Assembly: GCA_022013695.1 (NCBI GenBank)
Contig: JAKLPS010000008.1
Span: 1 to 64,000, forward strand
DNA length: 64,000 bases
Source of the DNA: Weeksellaceae bacterium
GTDB lineage: Bacteria; Bacteroidota; Bacteroidia; Flavobacteriales; Weeksellaceae
Reading direction: 5' to 3'
Positions 33,683 through 42,447 of the stretch are shown here, piece by piece. How positions within the stretch are numbered: the first letter of the stretch is position 1; the number at the start of each line of letters is the position of its first letter. Below the pieces are notes generated by a model. That model had not been told where the DNA came from. It did not search any database and saw only the letters and a list, made by a program, of their open reading frames with translations. Made by a program: the position numbers and the translations under genes.

Positions 33683-35326
33683 ATGAATTTATCAAAGAAA
33701 ATTGTTGTTACAGCAGCGGTAGGCTTTTTTACCAGTTTAAGTTTTGCACAGTCGGTGCAAGATGGTATCAACTTGGTGGATAGCCAAAAATATGCAAAAG
33801 CAAAACAAAATTACTCAGACCTTATCACTCAAAATCCTAAAGAAGCAAGCAACTATTTTTATTTAGGAAACACCTATTTGACGCAATTTGTGCCTAATTT
33901 TGCAATGGCTCAGGAAAGTTTCAACAAAGGTCTTGCTGCAGATCCAAAAAGTTATTTGAACCAAATAGGTTTAGCTTCTATCAAATTAGGAAAAGGAGAC
34001 AAATCGGCGATCACAGAAATTCAGCAAATTGTAAAAGATTCCAGAGAAAAAGACGCCGAAGTCCTATTCAGAGCAGGCGAAGCACTCACATTATTCGAGA
34101 AAAATAGTTCCCCAGATCTTGCCATCGTCTATTTGAATAAAGCCATTGAAAAAGCTCAGAAAGCAGGCGTTCCTGCCAATTATTATTATTCGCTGGGCGA
34201 TGCTTACAGGATCAAAAAAGACCCTGGAAATGCAATGACAGCTTACGATAAGGCAGAAGCGGTAGCAAAAAATAAGGCGTCCGTCTTCACAAGAAAAGCA
34301 ACGCTTTGGATTGCGGCACAACAATGGCAACAAGCGAAAACCAATATTGATAAAGCAATAGCCGTGGATCCAACTTATGCGCCAGCTTACAAAGCTTTAG
34401 CAAGTTTTAATATCAAATATCAGAAAAATTCAGCGGCCACTCAGAATTTGTTAGACTATACAAAGTATGCCGATGAGGATCCTTACACGCAGTTAGAAAT
34501 TGCAAAACTGTATTTTACAAATGAAGACTATGCAAATGCAAAAGCCACTTTAGATTCCGTTGAAGGCAAGATTACAGATCCTATCAAAGACAAACTAAGA
34601 GCTTACATCTTGTACAGCGAGGGAAAATATGCGGACGCTCAACAAAGTATGAACTCTTTTTTATCTCAGGCAGACAAATCCAGAGTGCAAGCTTCGGATG
34701 AAGGATTGCAAGGTTTAATCGCAGCGGGACTAGCCAATACTGAGAAAGATGCGGCCAAGAAAGCACAGCTTGAAGCCTTATCCCAACAAAAAATAACCAT
34801 TGCAAAAAATGCAAAAGACGAAACTTTGAATTGGGACGGTGAATTAGCTAAAATTAAAGGCGGCTTGGTAGGAATGTCCACAGATGCAGGCGCTACATCG
34901 CCAGAAATCGAAGCGCTAAAGACAAAATTAGGAGCAAATCCGAAGGATACAGATGCGATTTATAAATTAGCGCAAGCCTATCAGGACGTTAAAAATTGGA
35001 ATGGCGCCATTGCAACCTGGCAGAAGATGATTACCCTGCTTCCAGATTGGGAACCGGCGTATTACAGCCAAGCTTATGCCTATCAGCAGGCTGGCAAGCA
35101 GGATTTAGCATCCGCAGCCTATCAGAAATATGTCGATACCTTGATGGCAAAACCAGTAGCAGATCAGGAAGCGAACAAAGAGACGCTATCCTACGCCTAT
35201 TTTGCGATCGCTTTCATTGCAAAAGATAGTGATAAAGAAAAAGCTAAAGCAATGGTTGCAAAATCTTTGTCGCTGAATCCGACGTACGCAGACGCATTAA
35301 ATTTGCAGAAAAGCCTGAATCAGTAA
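33683..35326 (+). CDS. Secreted TPR-repeat protein
   Basis: 547 residues from the ATG at 33683, where a signal peptide begins (MNLSKKIVVTAAVGFFTSLSFAQ); the longer reading is rejected. The rest is almost wholly tetratricopeptide repeats (ASNYFYLGNTYL, AIVYLNKAIEKAQ, PANYYYSLGDAYRI, APAYKALASFN, DAIYKLAQAYQD, EPAYYSQAYAYQQAG and others). It is periplasmic, and a scaffold role for protein-protein contact is likely. It follows the PstS-like gene by about 110 bases in the TonB locus. A hairpin terminator lies after it. Confidence 0.87.
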   Translation: MNLSKKIVVTAAVGFFTSLSFAQSVQDGINLVDSQKYAKAKQNYSDLITQNPKEASNYFYLGNTYLTQFVPNFAMAQESFNKGLAADPKSYLNQIGLASIKLGKGDKSAITEIQQIVKDSREKDAEVLFRAGEALTLFEKNSSPDLAIVYLNKAIEKAQKAGVPANYYYSLGDAYRIKKDPGNAMTAYDKAEAVAKNKASVFTRKATLWIAAQQWQQAKTNIDKAIAVDPTYAPAYKALASFNIKYQKNSAATQNLLDYTKYADEDPYTQLEIAKLYFTNEDYANAKATLDSVEGKITDPIKDKLRAYILYSEGKYADAQQSMNSFLSQADKSRVQASDEGLQGLIAAGLANTEKDAAKKAQLEALSQQKITIAKNAKDETLNWDGELAKIKGGLVGMSTDAGATSPEIEALKTKLGANPKDTDAIYKLAQAYQDVKNWNGAIATWQKMITLLPDWEPAYYSQAYAYQQAGKQDLASAAYQKYVDTLMAKPVADQEANKETLSYAYFAIAFIAKDSDKEKAKAMVAKSLSLNPTYADALNLQKSLNQ

Positions 35327-35349
35327 TTCGTAAAAAAATCAATCACGAG

Positions 35350-35378
35350 CTTCCCAATTTTTACAATTGGGAAGTTTT
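35350..35378 (+). terminator. Hairpin terminator after the TPR gene
   Basis: CTTCCCAATT and AATTGGGAAG form a perfect 10-bp stem with a five-base loop, followed by TTTT. The right arm overlaps the -33 element of the bshB1 promoter. Confidence 0.8.
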
Positions 35379-35394
35379 GATTTTTATACATTTG
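35367..35394 (+). promoter_or_regulatory. Promoter TTG-N17-TACATTTG for bshB1
   Basis: TTG at 35367-35369 lies in the right arm of the preceding terminator, and TACATTTG is at 35387-35394. A start about 7 bases on leaves a leader of roughly ten bases before the ATG at 35412. Confidence 0.6.
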
Positions 35395-35411
35395 TTGTAA
35401 ATAATTTGACT

Positions 35412-36134
35412 ATGAAATGTGATATTTTAGCAATCGGAGCTCATCCAGATGATGTAGAATTAGGCTGCGGAGGTACAATTGTAAAGTTGGTCTCTGAGGG
35501 CAAAAGGGTCAGCATCATAGATTTGACAGAAGGCGAACTGGGAACGCGCGGAACCGCCGAAACCAGAGCGACAGAAGCGAGGGTCGCTGCAAAAATATTA
35601 GGAATCTCTGCCCGAGAGAATCTAAAAATGAAAGATGGTTTCATTGCTAATTCCGAAGAATATCAGCTTAAAATTGTACAAATGATCCGAAAGTACAGAC
35701 CCGAAATCGTTTTGGCAAATGCAATCGACGATCGACATCCCGACCATGCCAAAGCGGCAAAGCTCGTCTCCGATGCCTGTTTTTTGTCTGGTCTGAAGAA
35801 GATAGAAACCTTTGATAGTGAGAGTTTACAAGATGTGTGGCGTCCGAAACATATCTTCCACTACATCCAATGGCGAAATGTGGTGCCGGATTTTGTGATC
35901 GACATCACTGGATTTTTGAATCAAAAGATTGAAGCTTGCCTGGCGTACAAAACACAGTTTTACAATCCCCAATCAAATGAGCCTCTAACGCCCATCGCTA
36001 CTAAGGATTTTTTAGAAAGCTTGACGTACAGAGCTCAGGATTTGGGCAGGCTCTCTGGCGTAGAATTTGCTGAAGGATTCACGACCGAAAAGCTCGTTGC
36101 CCTCAAAAATTTCGATGGAATTGTTTGTGATTAA
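35412..36134 (+). CDS. bshB1: Bacillithiol biosynthesis deacetylase BshB1
   Basis: 240 residues from the ATG at 35412, just downstream of a promoter. PIG-L/LmbE-type zinc deacetylase: DILAIGAHPDDVELGCGGT (zinc ligands His, Asp), SIIDLTEGELGTRGTAETRATEA and NAIDDRHPDHAKAAKLV (third ligand region). It deacetylates GlcNAc-malate to GlcN-malate in bacillithiol synthesis, the low-molecular-weight thiol used by many Bacteroidota. bshA and bshC are not nearby. The 3' end carries the promoter of the following tRNA-His. Confidence 0.9.
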   Translation: MKCDILAIGAHPDDVELGCGGTIVKLVSEGKRVSIIDLTEGELGTRGTAETRATEARVAAKILGISARENLKMKDGFIANSEEYQLKIVQMIRKYRPEIVLANAIDDRHPDHAKAAKLVSDACFLSGLKKIETFDSESLQDVWRPKHIFHYIQWRNVVPDFVIDITGFLNQKIEACLAYKTQFYNPQSNEPLTPIATKDFLESLTYRAQDLGRLSGVEFAEGFTTEKLVALKNFDGIVCD

Positions 36135-36154
36135 ACGATAAAAAGTTATATTTG
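36124..36154 (+). promoter_or_regulatory. Promoter TTTG-N19-TATATTTG for tRNA-His
   Basis: TTTG at 36124-36127 lies inside the last codons of bshB1, and TATATTTG is at 36147-36154, 19 bases on. The tRNA begins about 14 bases later. Confidence 0.75.
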
Positions 36155-36168
36155 CACACGCAAAAATG

Positions 36169-36242
36169 GTGATTGTAGCTCAGTTGGTTAGAGCGCCGGA
36201 TTGTGGTTCCGGAGGTCGGGGGTTCGAGACCCCTCATTCACC
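36169..36242 (+). tRNA. tRNA-His (anticodon GTG)
   Basis: Cloverleaf readable by eye: acceptor GTGATTG / CATTCAC with one mismatch, D arm with GCTCAGTTGGTTAGAGC, anticodon stem CCGGA / TCCGG with loop TTGTGGT (anticodon GTG at 36203-36205), and T arm GGGGGTTCGAGACCCCT. A G at 36168 can serve as the G-1 typical of tRNA-His, opposite C at the discriminator position. CCA is not encoded. Confidence 0.95.
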
Positions 36243-36252
36243 CTAAACTTCA

Positions 36253-36286
36253 AAAGCGCATTCTTTTTTAGGATGCGTTTTTTTTT
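36253..36286 (+). terminator. Hairpin terminator after tRNA-His
   Basis: AAGCGCATTC, a T-rich loop and GGATGCG with nine T following form a stem of about 7 bp with a mismatch and a strong T-run. Confidence 0.7.
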
Positions 36287-36322
36287 ATTATCCGGAAAAT
36301 ATTTTTAATTTACATTTTCTAA

Positions 36323-37579
36323 ATGTGTCTGATGCCCTCAAAACTAGATTTTTTTTTATCATACTTCAATCTTTTGGTAGCCACCGCTGTTGTTACAGGA
36401 CTCAAGGTCTTATACATCGTTTTTGTACAGAAGGAGTTCGTCGGTATAGAAGATTTTACAATTGCCAAAAATATTGTAACCTTCCATCAGTATTCAGAGT
36501 TTATCAATCTGGGTGGGACGGCTTTTAAATTGCCCGTTTATCCTATTTTTATAAGTCTTTTTATTGCGTTTTTTGGCAGCAAAGCCTTATTTGGTGTTGC
36601 TCTTTTTCAGGCCTTTTTGAGTTTCTCGGTTCCTATGCTGCTCTATAAGATTTTAAAGCTATTTGGTAGCGAGAAAGTGGGCGTCCTGTCGGGATTTCTT
36701 TACCTTATGTCACCTGCCTATTTTTTGTACAGCGGCATCATCGAGGCTACGAATGTTTTTGTTCCGCTTCTTCTGCTTTGGTTTTTTCTCTATTTTAAAA
36801 TTTGGTTTTCCAAAGAAAACAAACCTTTTTCGCTCGTATTTTTTGGATTGGCAACCTCATTTTTATTCCTGACGCAAGTGGTAATAGTGCCATTAGCTTG
36901 CTTACTGATCGCCGGTCTTTTAATATTCAAAAGGGTAAATTTTAAAAATCTGATGCTCATCATCTGTACTGCATCCCTATTTTATGCGCCGTGGGTCGTT
37001 CGCAATTATTACGTTTTCGATCAGGTTGTCCTTTCCAAAACGCCCACTTGGCAGAATATTTATTTCGGTTTTACGCCCAAAGGGCAGTTGCTGCACGATC
37101 TCCAATTGATTTCTGCAGCGCGAGACAACAGTTTGTACCAGATGAGAGATCAGAACGATGAGCTTGTGATGGAGCAAGTTTATAAAAAAGAAACGCTAAA
37201 AGCTACGCACGGCGAACCCTATTTTTTCATCAGAAAAGCAGCTAGCAACCTGCTTTGTCTTTGGTTTGTGCCCCCGAAATATTTTGAAGACCATAGTTTG
37301 CAAGTGCTGCTTGGTCGGAAAATATATGTTTTGATTCTTGATTTGCTGACCGCGTTTTCGCTATTTTACCTGTACCGAAGGTCAAAAATAGTCTTTTGGT
37401 TTTCGCTCTTGTTTTTCGCCAATTTTTCTTTTCCTTATATGATTGGTCACGCCGCCAATATGCGATTCAAATTAGACTTCGAATGGTATCAGCTCGTGTT
37501 AGCTGCATTTCTTTTGCTGGAAGTTTTCGGAGATTTACAGTCAGCAAAAAAGCGCCACTGTGTGAGTGCGCTTTCATAG
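36323..37579 (+). CDS. GT39-like membrane glycosyltransferase
   Basis: 418 residues with about ten to eleven hydrophobic helices. The first lies near the N terminus (YFNLLVATAVVTGLKVLYIVF), followed by a periplasmic-loop-sized polar stretch (VGIEDFTIAKNIV...). The general shape is that of PMT/ArnT-type enzymes that use lipid-linked sugars on the outer face of the inner membrane: LPVYPIFISLFIAFFGS, YLMSPAYFLYSG and APWVVRNYYVFDQVV. The RNY-type segment after a helix is typical for the clan. The second ATG (36332) is an equally good start. Donor and target are unknown. It converges on the DUF3276 gene with only four bases between. Confidence 0.75.
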   Translation: MCLMPSKLDFFLSYFNLLVATAVVTGLKVLYIVFVQKEFVGIEDFTIAKNIVTFHQYSEFINLGGTAFKLPVYPIFISLFIAFFGSKALFGVALFQAFLSFSVPMLLYKILKLFGSEKVGVLSGFLYLMSPAYFLYSGIIEATNVFVPLLLLWFFLYFKIWFSKENKPFSLVFFGLATSFLFLTQVVIVPLACLLIAGLLIFKRVNFKNLMLIICTASLFYAPWVVRNYYVFDQVVLSKTPTWQNIYFGFTPKGQLLHDLQLISAARDNSLYQMRDQNDELVMEQVYKKETLKATHGEPYFFIRKAASNLLCLWFVPPKYFEDHSLQVLLGRKIYVLILDLLTAFSLFYLYRRSKIVFWFSLLFFANFSFPYMIGHAANMRFKLDFEWYQLVLAAFLLLEVFGDLQSAKKRHCVSALS

Positions 37580-37583
37580 CTAG

Positions 37584-37919
37584 CTAGACTTCATCATCCG
37601 ATTCTATCGTAAAGGATTTTGATTTGAAATCCTTTTCGTGCCTTTCTGAGATCACATCTTCGCCTTTTTGCTGGATAATGAAGTCTGTGGACTCATTAAA
37701 TAATTCGTGAAAACTTTTGAAATCCTCTTTATAAAGATAGATCTTGTGCTTTTCAAAAGTTGCTTCGCCATTCTCCGTAAAGTTTTTTTTGCTTTCGGTA
37801 ATGGTGAGATAGTAGTCACCTGCCTTGGTTTCCCGCACATCAAAGAAATACGTTCTTCTGCCTGCTTTCAACACTTTAGTGAAAATCTCATTCTCATGTC
37901 GTTCCTTAAATTCCCTCAT
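37584..37919 (-). CDS. DUF3276, PUR-like nucleic-acid-binding protein
   Basis: 111 residues. DUF3276 proteins are a PUR-alpha-like nucleic-acid-binding family typical of Bacteroidota and spirochaetes. Visible features are FTKVLKAGRRTYFFDVRETKAGDYYLTITESKK (one PUR repeat: four beta strands then helix) with HKIYLYKEDFKSFHELFNESTDFI, and an acidic/basic tail with FTIESDDEV. It probably binds single-stranded DNA or RNA as a dimer. The role in the cell is unknown. Upstream 130 bases are AT-rich without a clear promoter. Confidence 0.85.
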   Translation of the reverse strand: MREFKERHENEIFTKVLKAGRRTYFFDVRETKAGDYYLTITESKKNFTENGEATFEKHKIYLYKEDFKSFHELFNESTDFIIQQKGEDVISERHEKDFKSKSFTIESDDEV

Positions 37920-38055
37920 CGCTTTATTTTTTTTTAAATCTGTATAAACAAATATAACAGAATTCTCGGAAATTCAAAATGTTTTGTTAAAAAAACCTCA
38001 AAATAGAATAAATTTCTTAAAAAAGTGGTAAAATCGTTAACGATTTTCTGAATGG

Positions 38056-39744
38056 TTAATTGAGATATAAGATTTCGTCTGCCATTTTTGCGCTTGATTC
38101 TCTGTGAGTTATGATGATGGAGGTGGTGGTTTTGAGGTCTTTTTCGATGTTCTGCAGAATGTTTTCCTCGGTCTCGGTGTCCAGGGCAGATAGGCAGTCA
38201 TCAAAGATCAATATATTGGGTTGTTTTATCATCGCACGGGCAATGCAGATCCTTTGTTTTTGCCCTCCAGAGAGCATTACACCGCGTTCGCCAACCATCG
38301 TTTCATATTGTTCTTTGAACTCTTCGATGTTCTTGTGCACGTCCGCTTTTTTCGCCATTTCCACCACCAAGTCGTGATTTGGATGGTCTATCGCAAATCC
38401 GATATTATTTTCAATCGTATCAGAAAACAGGTAACTTTCCTGCGGCGTGTAGCCCAATTGATCTCGGTACAGTTTCAAATTATGGGTTTTGAGATTTTTC
38501 CCGTCCACCAGTATTTCACCTTCGTCTGGGTCTATTAGTCGGCAGATCAGTTGAGCGATGGTAGATTTTCCGCTCCCTGTTTTTCCCATGATTGCCAAGG
38601 ATTTGCCAGGTTCTATTTTGAAACTAAGATTATCAACCGCTTTAATTCCAGTATTGGGATAAGTGTAGCTCACATTTCGGAACTCTATTGCGCCCTCGAT
38701 GGGGTATGTTTCGGTATTGGTATTGACGATTTCGGATTCCATATCCATAAACTCATTCACACGCTGCATACTTGCTTCCGCTCTCTGATTCAAAGAAGTG
38801 ACCCAGCCCAGCATCGAGAAAGGGAAGATGAGCATATTGATGTACATAAAGAAGTCGGCAATCGTCCCAACGCTCGTTTCGCCAGCAATATATTTTTGGC
38901 CGCCAATGTACAGAATAACAACATTGAGCAGACCCACCACGAAGAGGATAATGGTGAAAAAGTAAGCTTCCGTGCGTGCCAGATCTAATGCTTTGTCTTG
39001 ATAATCCTTAACTTTGATTCCGTAATTTTTTTCGATATACCGCTCCTTGCTGAAGAACTTTACCACGCGGATTCCTGAGAAGCTATCCTGCACAAAAGTG
39101 GAAATTCCGGACTGGCTTTTCTGCATCACCTTTGATTTTTTGTTGATGATGTCACTCACTTTGTAGATGACGAAAGAGAGAATGGGCAACGGCAGCAGCG
39201 TCCATAGCGTCATTTGCACATCTGTCATAAACATATAAACACTCGTGATAATGAGCAAAATGACAAGATTAAAAAGATACATCACCCCGGGCCCAAGGTA
39301 CATCCTGATAGCGACTACATCTTCGCTTAGGCGGTTCATCAGATCGCCGATCGTCGTTTTTTTGTAGTCGGTGACAGACAGTTCCTGGTAATGTGCGTAA
39401 ATCTTATTCTTCAGTTCATACTCAATTCTCCTGGATGCAACAATGATGGTTTGTCTCATCATAAACGTGAAAAACCCCGACAATAGCGAGCAGACAATCA
39501 AAATGCCGGAATTGATGAAGATGATCCGGAAATAAGTCCAATTGTTTTGGATATTGGTGATAAGTCCCACTTGGCTGGATAATTTGAGCGTCGAATAGCT
39601 TTTCTCTATGACATTAACCGTTTGCCCGATATATTGGATCTTATAAATCGCAAAGAAGTTGCTCAAAATAATGAATAGAAATCCCCAAAACAGCAAGCCG
39701 CGGTGTTTCCAGAAATAGGGATTAAGTGTTTTTAATGATTTCAT
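38056..39744 (-). CDS. ABC exporter (fused membrane and ATPase domains)
   Basis: 562 residues from the ATG at 39744 (MKSLKTLNPYFWKHRGLLFWG). A type I exporter half-transporter: six TM helices over about 20-310, then an ATPase domain with [14 protein letters not shown] (Walker A), GYTPQESYLFSDTI (Q loop), VMLSGGQKQRICIARAM (signature), ILIFDDCLSALDTE (Walker B) and IITHRESS (switch His). It resembles MdlB/multidrug-type exporters and MsbA, so a lipid or drug export role is possible. A -7 box (TAATTTTG, 39775-39782, minus) precedes it. It probably acts as a homodimer. Confidence 0.9.
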   Translation of the reverse strand: MKSLKTLNPYFWKHRGLLFWGFLFIILSNFFAIYKIQYIGQTVNVIEKSYSTLKLSSQVGLITNIQNNWTYFRIIFINSGILIVCSLLSGFFTFMMRQTIIVASRRIEYELKNKIYAHYQELSVTDYKKTTIGDLMNRLSEDVVAIRMYLGPGVMYLFNLVILLIITSVYMFMTDVQMTLWTLLPLPILSFVIYKVSDIINKKSKVMQKSQSGISTFVQDSFSGIRVVKFFSKERYIEKNYGIKVKDYQDKALDLARTEAYFFTIILFVVGLLNVVILYIGGQKYIAGETSVGTIADFFMYINMLIFPFSMLGWVTSLNQRAEASMQRVNEFMDMESEIVNTNTETYPIEGAIEFRNVSYTYPNTGIKAVDNLSFKIEPGKSLAIMGKTGSGKSTIAQLICRLIDPDEGEILVDGKNLKTHNLKLYRDQLGYTPQESYLFSDTIENNIGFAIDHPNHDLVVEMAKKADVHKNIEEFKEQYETMVGERGVMLSGGQKQRICIARAMIKQPNILIFDDCLSALDTETEENILQNIEKDLKTTTSIIITHRESSAKMADEILYLN

Positions 39745-39918
39745 TCTAATTGCTTTGATGTTCGAAAAGCAGTGCAAAATTAATGATTTAAAATTTCAGA
39801 AAAGATTTCAGACCAGGATTTGATTTTTCTTAACAATTGGTAAGGGATTTGAATAGTCATCCTATCAAAAAAAACGTACACTAATCAATATTTTTGTAGT
39901 CAAAATTTTAAATAAAAA

Positions 39919-41400
39919 ATGAATCCGAAACCTAAATACGATGTTGTGCTGATCGGTGGTGGAATAATGAGTGCAACGCTGGCAACAATGCTGCACGAGC
40001 TTGACCCCAAACTGGAAATCGCAATTTTCGAAAGACTGGAGAAAGTCGCTAAAGAAAGTTCCTCGGCTTGGAACAATGCAGGAACAGGACATTCCGCATT
40101 TTGCGAGCTGAATTACACGCCTGAAAAAGATGGAAAGATCGATATCAAAAAAGCAGAATATATCGCCGAGCAGTTCGAAGTTTCCAAGCAGTTCTGGTCA
40201 TATCTCATCAGCAAAGGCATCATAAAAAATCCTAAAGAATTCATCAATTCTTGTCCACACATGAGTTTTGTTTTTGGCGAGAAAGATGTAAAATTCCTTA
40301 AAAAAAGACACGAAGCTCTTGAAAAGTCCCCTTTGTTCTGCGGGATGGAATTTTCCGACGATCATCAAAAATTGAAAGAATGGGTTCCCTTGATGATGCA
40401 CAAAAGAATGGCTTCTGACCAGTTAGCTGCTACCAAAATGGATCTTGGGACGGATGTAGATTTTGGAAAATTAACGGTTAAATTGATAGAACATCTTCAG
40501 AAGACAGACTCCGTAGAAGTGTTTACCTATCACGAGGTCAAGGATATAGATGCAGATGGAAAAGGCAGCTGGAATATGGAAGTGAAAGATCGGAAAAATC
40601 TTCACAAGCAGACCGTAAACGCAGATTTTATTTTCATAGGAGCTGGCGGTTATGCATTGCCGCTGTTGGAGAGTTCCGGCGTAGAGGAAAGCCAAGGTTA
40701 CGGCGGATTCCCAATAAGCGGACAGTGGCTCGTGAGTTCAAATCCGGAATTGGTGGAGCAGCACCACGCCAAAGTTTACACTCAAGCAACCGTTGGCGCA
40801 CCGCCAATGTCTGTGCCACATCTGGATCTCAGAATTATCGATGGAAAAAAAGCGCTTCTTTTTGGTCCGTTTGCAGGATTCTCGACAAAGTTTCTGCGGG
40901 AAGGAAGTTATCTTGATCTTCCGGAAAGTGTTAATATCAAAAACATAAAATCATTATTTGGCGTTTGGTGGCACAATATGCCTTTGACACGATATCTCAT
41001 CCAACAAGTTACGATGAGCAAATCCCAAAGAATGTCGCATTTGAGAGATTTTGTTGCCGATGCTCAGGAAAAAGACTGGGAATTGAAACAAGCCGGACAA
41101 AGAGTTCAAATCATCAAGAAAGACCGTTTTGAAGGTGGAAGATTGGAGTTTGGGACAGAAGTGGTGGTGAACAAAGACAAAAATATCGCTTCACTTTTGG
41201 GTGCCTCTCCTGGTGCCAGTACTTCCGCTTTTGCGATGATAATGGTTTTGGAAAATTGTTTTGGCGAAAGATTGAAAACCGAATGGAAGGAGAAATTGGT
41301 GGAAATGGTGCCCAGCTACGGCAAAAAGCTGGCGGAATATCCTGATTTGATCACGGAAATAAGAAATTATTCCAAAGAAAAACTGGAGCTGGAATATTAA
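39919..41400 (+). CDS. mqo: Malate:quinone oxidoreductase
   Basis: 493 residues, FAD-dependent peripheral membrane enzyme that oxidises malate to oxaloacetate and reduces the quinone pool. The N-terminal dinucleotide fold is YDVVLIGGGIMSATLATML, followed by SSAWNNAGTGHSAFCELNYTP, a strong family signature, then FIFIGAGGYALPLLESSGV, GGFPISGQWL, GPFAGFSTKFLREGSYLD and LLGASPGASTSAFAMI. A -7 box (TATTTTTG, 39889-39896) lies 22 bases upstream. It shares a bidirectional terminator with dapA. Confidence 0.96.
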   Translation: MNPKPKYDVVLIGGGIMSATLATMLHELDPKLEIAIFERLEKVAKESSSAWNNAGTGHSAFCELNYTPEKDGKIDIKKAEYIAEQFEVSKQFWSYLISKGIIKNPKEFINSCPHMSFVFGEKDVKFLKKRHEALEKSPLFCGMEFSDDHQKLKEWVPLMMHKRMASDQLAATKMDLGTDVDFGKLTVKLIEHLQKTDSVEVFTYHEVKDIDADGKGSWNMEVKDRKNLHKQTVNADFIFIGAGGYALPLLESSGVEESQGYGGFPISGQWLVSSNPELVEQHHAKVYTQATVGAPPMSVPHLDLRIIDGKKALLFGPFAGFSTKFLREGSYLDLPESVNIKNIKSLFGVWWHNMPLTRYLIQQVTMSKSQRMSHLRDFVADAQEKDWELKQAGQRVQIIKKDRFEGGRLEFGTEVVVNKDKNIASLLGASPGASTSAFAMIMVLENCFGERLKTEWKEKLVEMVPSYGKKLAEYPDLITEIRNYSKEKLELEY

Positions 41401-41427
41401 CTTCTCCTTCTCTATAGCAACATAATT

Positions 41428-41460
41428 AAAAAAAGGTTCAGAAATCTCTAAACCTTTTTT
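41428..41460. terminator. Bidirectional terminator between mqo and dapA
   Basis: AAAAAAAGGTT and AACCTTTTTT form a stem of about 10 bp with a 13-base loop and A/T-runs on both sides, between two converging genes. Confidence 0.8.
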
Positions 41461-41466
41461 ATGGTC

Positions 41467-42342
41467 TCAAGAAATATTTTCCATTTCTTTTCTGATGCGC
41501 TCCCGCAGGCCTTCGGATGCCTTTACCAGTGGCAGTCTCAGATGGTTTTTAATCAGTCCTTTTTCTGCCAAGATAGTTTTCACGCCGCACGGATTTCCTT
41601 CGGCAAAGATCAGCCTGGTGATTTCTACCAGCGAGTTATGAATCTTGTAAGCCTCGTCCACTTCGCGGCTCAGCGCCAGTTTTACCATTGTAGAAAATTC
41701 TTTTGGATAGGCTTGCCCGATTACGGATATCACACCATCGCCGCCGGCTAAAGTCACAGGCAAAGTGAACTCGTCATCGCCGGACATCAGCGAAAAATCC
41801 TTTGGCTTTTGTCTCAGAATGTCAAAATATTGCAGGATATTCGGTGAGGCTTCTTTCACCATAATCAGATTTGGGAAATCGTTTGCCAATCGCAAAGTTG
41901 TGGCGGCTTCCACGTTTTGACCCGTTCTTCCGGGAACATTGTAAATGATAATTTTTGCGCCGGTCTCCGCCAAGGCTTTGAAATGCTGATAAAGCCCTTC
42001 CTGATTGGGTTTGTTGTAGTACGGCGAAACAGACAAAACGGCCTCAAAATCGGAAAGATCGGTATCCAGGATCTGCTGCTTCACTTCTGCCGTATTGTTC
42101 CCGCCAATTCCTAAAACCAAGGGCAATCTGTTGTTGTTGATCTTGATGACGTGCGCGATGACCTTCTCCTTTTCTTCCCTAGAAAGCGTTGCAGCCTCGG
42201 CTGTCGTTCCCAAAACCACCAGAAAGTTGATTCCGTTGTCTATATTAAAATCGATTAGCTTGGTAAGAGCATCAAAATCTACGGAGAGATCTTCGTTGAA
42301 AGGTGTTACCAAAGCGACACCAACGCCTTTTAAATGACCCAT
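41467..42342 (-). CDS. dapA: 4-hydroxy-tetrahydrodipicolinate synthase
   Basis: 291 residues, class I aldolase barrel condensing pyruvate and aspartate semialdehyde, first step of the lysine/diaminopimelate branch. Family features: GVALVTPFNEDLSVDFDALTKLIDF, LVVLGTTAEAATLSREEKEKV, VSPYYNKPNQEGLYQHF, IIIYNVPGRTGQNVEAAT (catalytic Tyr), NLIMVKEASPN (Schiff-base Lys) and SGDDEFTLPVTLAGGDGVISV. It has its own promoter (42367-42397) and the bidirectional terminator. Confidence 0.96.
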   Translation of the reverse strand: MGHLKGVGVALVTPFNEDLSVDFDALTKLIDFNIDNGINFLVVLGTTAEAATLSREEKEKVIAHVIKINNNRLPLVLGIGGNNTAEVKQQILDTDLSDFEAVLSVSPYYNKPNQEGLYQHFKALAETGAKIIIYNVPGRTGQNVEAATTLRLANDFPNLIMVKEASPNILQYFDILRQKPKDFSLMSGDDEFTLPVTLAGGDGVISVIGQAYPKEFSTMVKLALSREVDEAYKIHNSLVEITRLIFAEGNPCGVKTILAEKGLIKNHLRLPLVKASEGLRERIRKEMENIS

Positions 42343-42366
42343 TTTTTATCAGAACTTTAATTTTCT

Positions 42367-42397
42367 CAAATTTAATCTATTTTCGTAAAAGGACAAA
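42367..42397 (-). promoter_or_regulatory. Promoter TTTG-N19-TAAATTTG for dapA
   Basis: On the minus strand TTTG (42394-42397) and TAAATTTG (42367-42374) are 19 bases apart. On the plus strand TATATTTG at 42401-42408, a -7 box for the methyltransferase gene, lies right beside it, so the two divergent promoters almost touch. Confidence 0.75.
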
Positions 42398-42447
42398 CAT
42401 TATATTTGTGTTTATCTAAAACTAATTTCCATCCTGAAAATCTAAAA

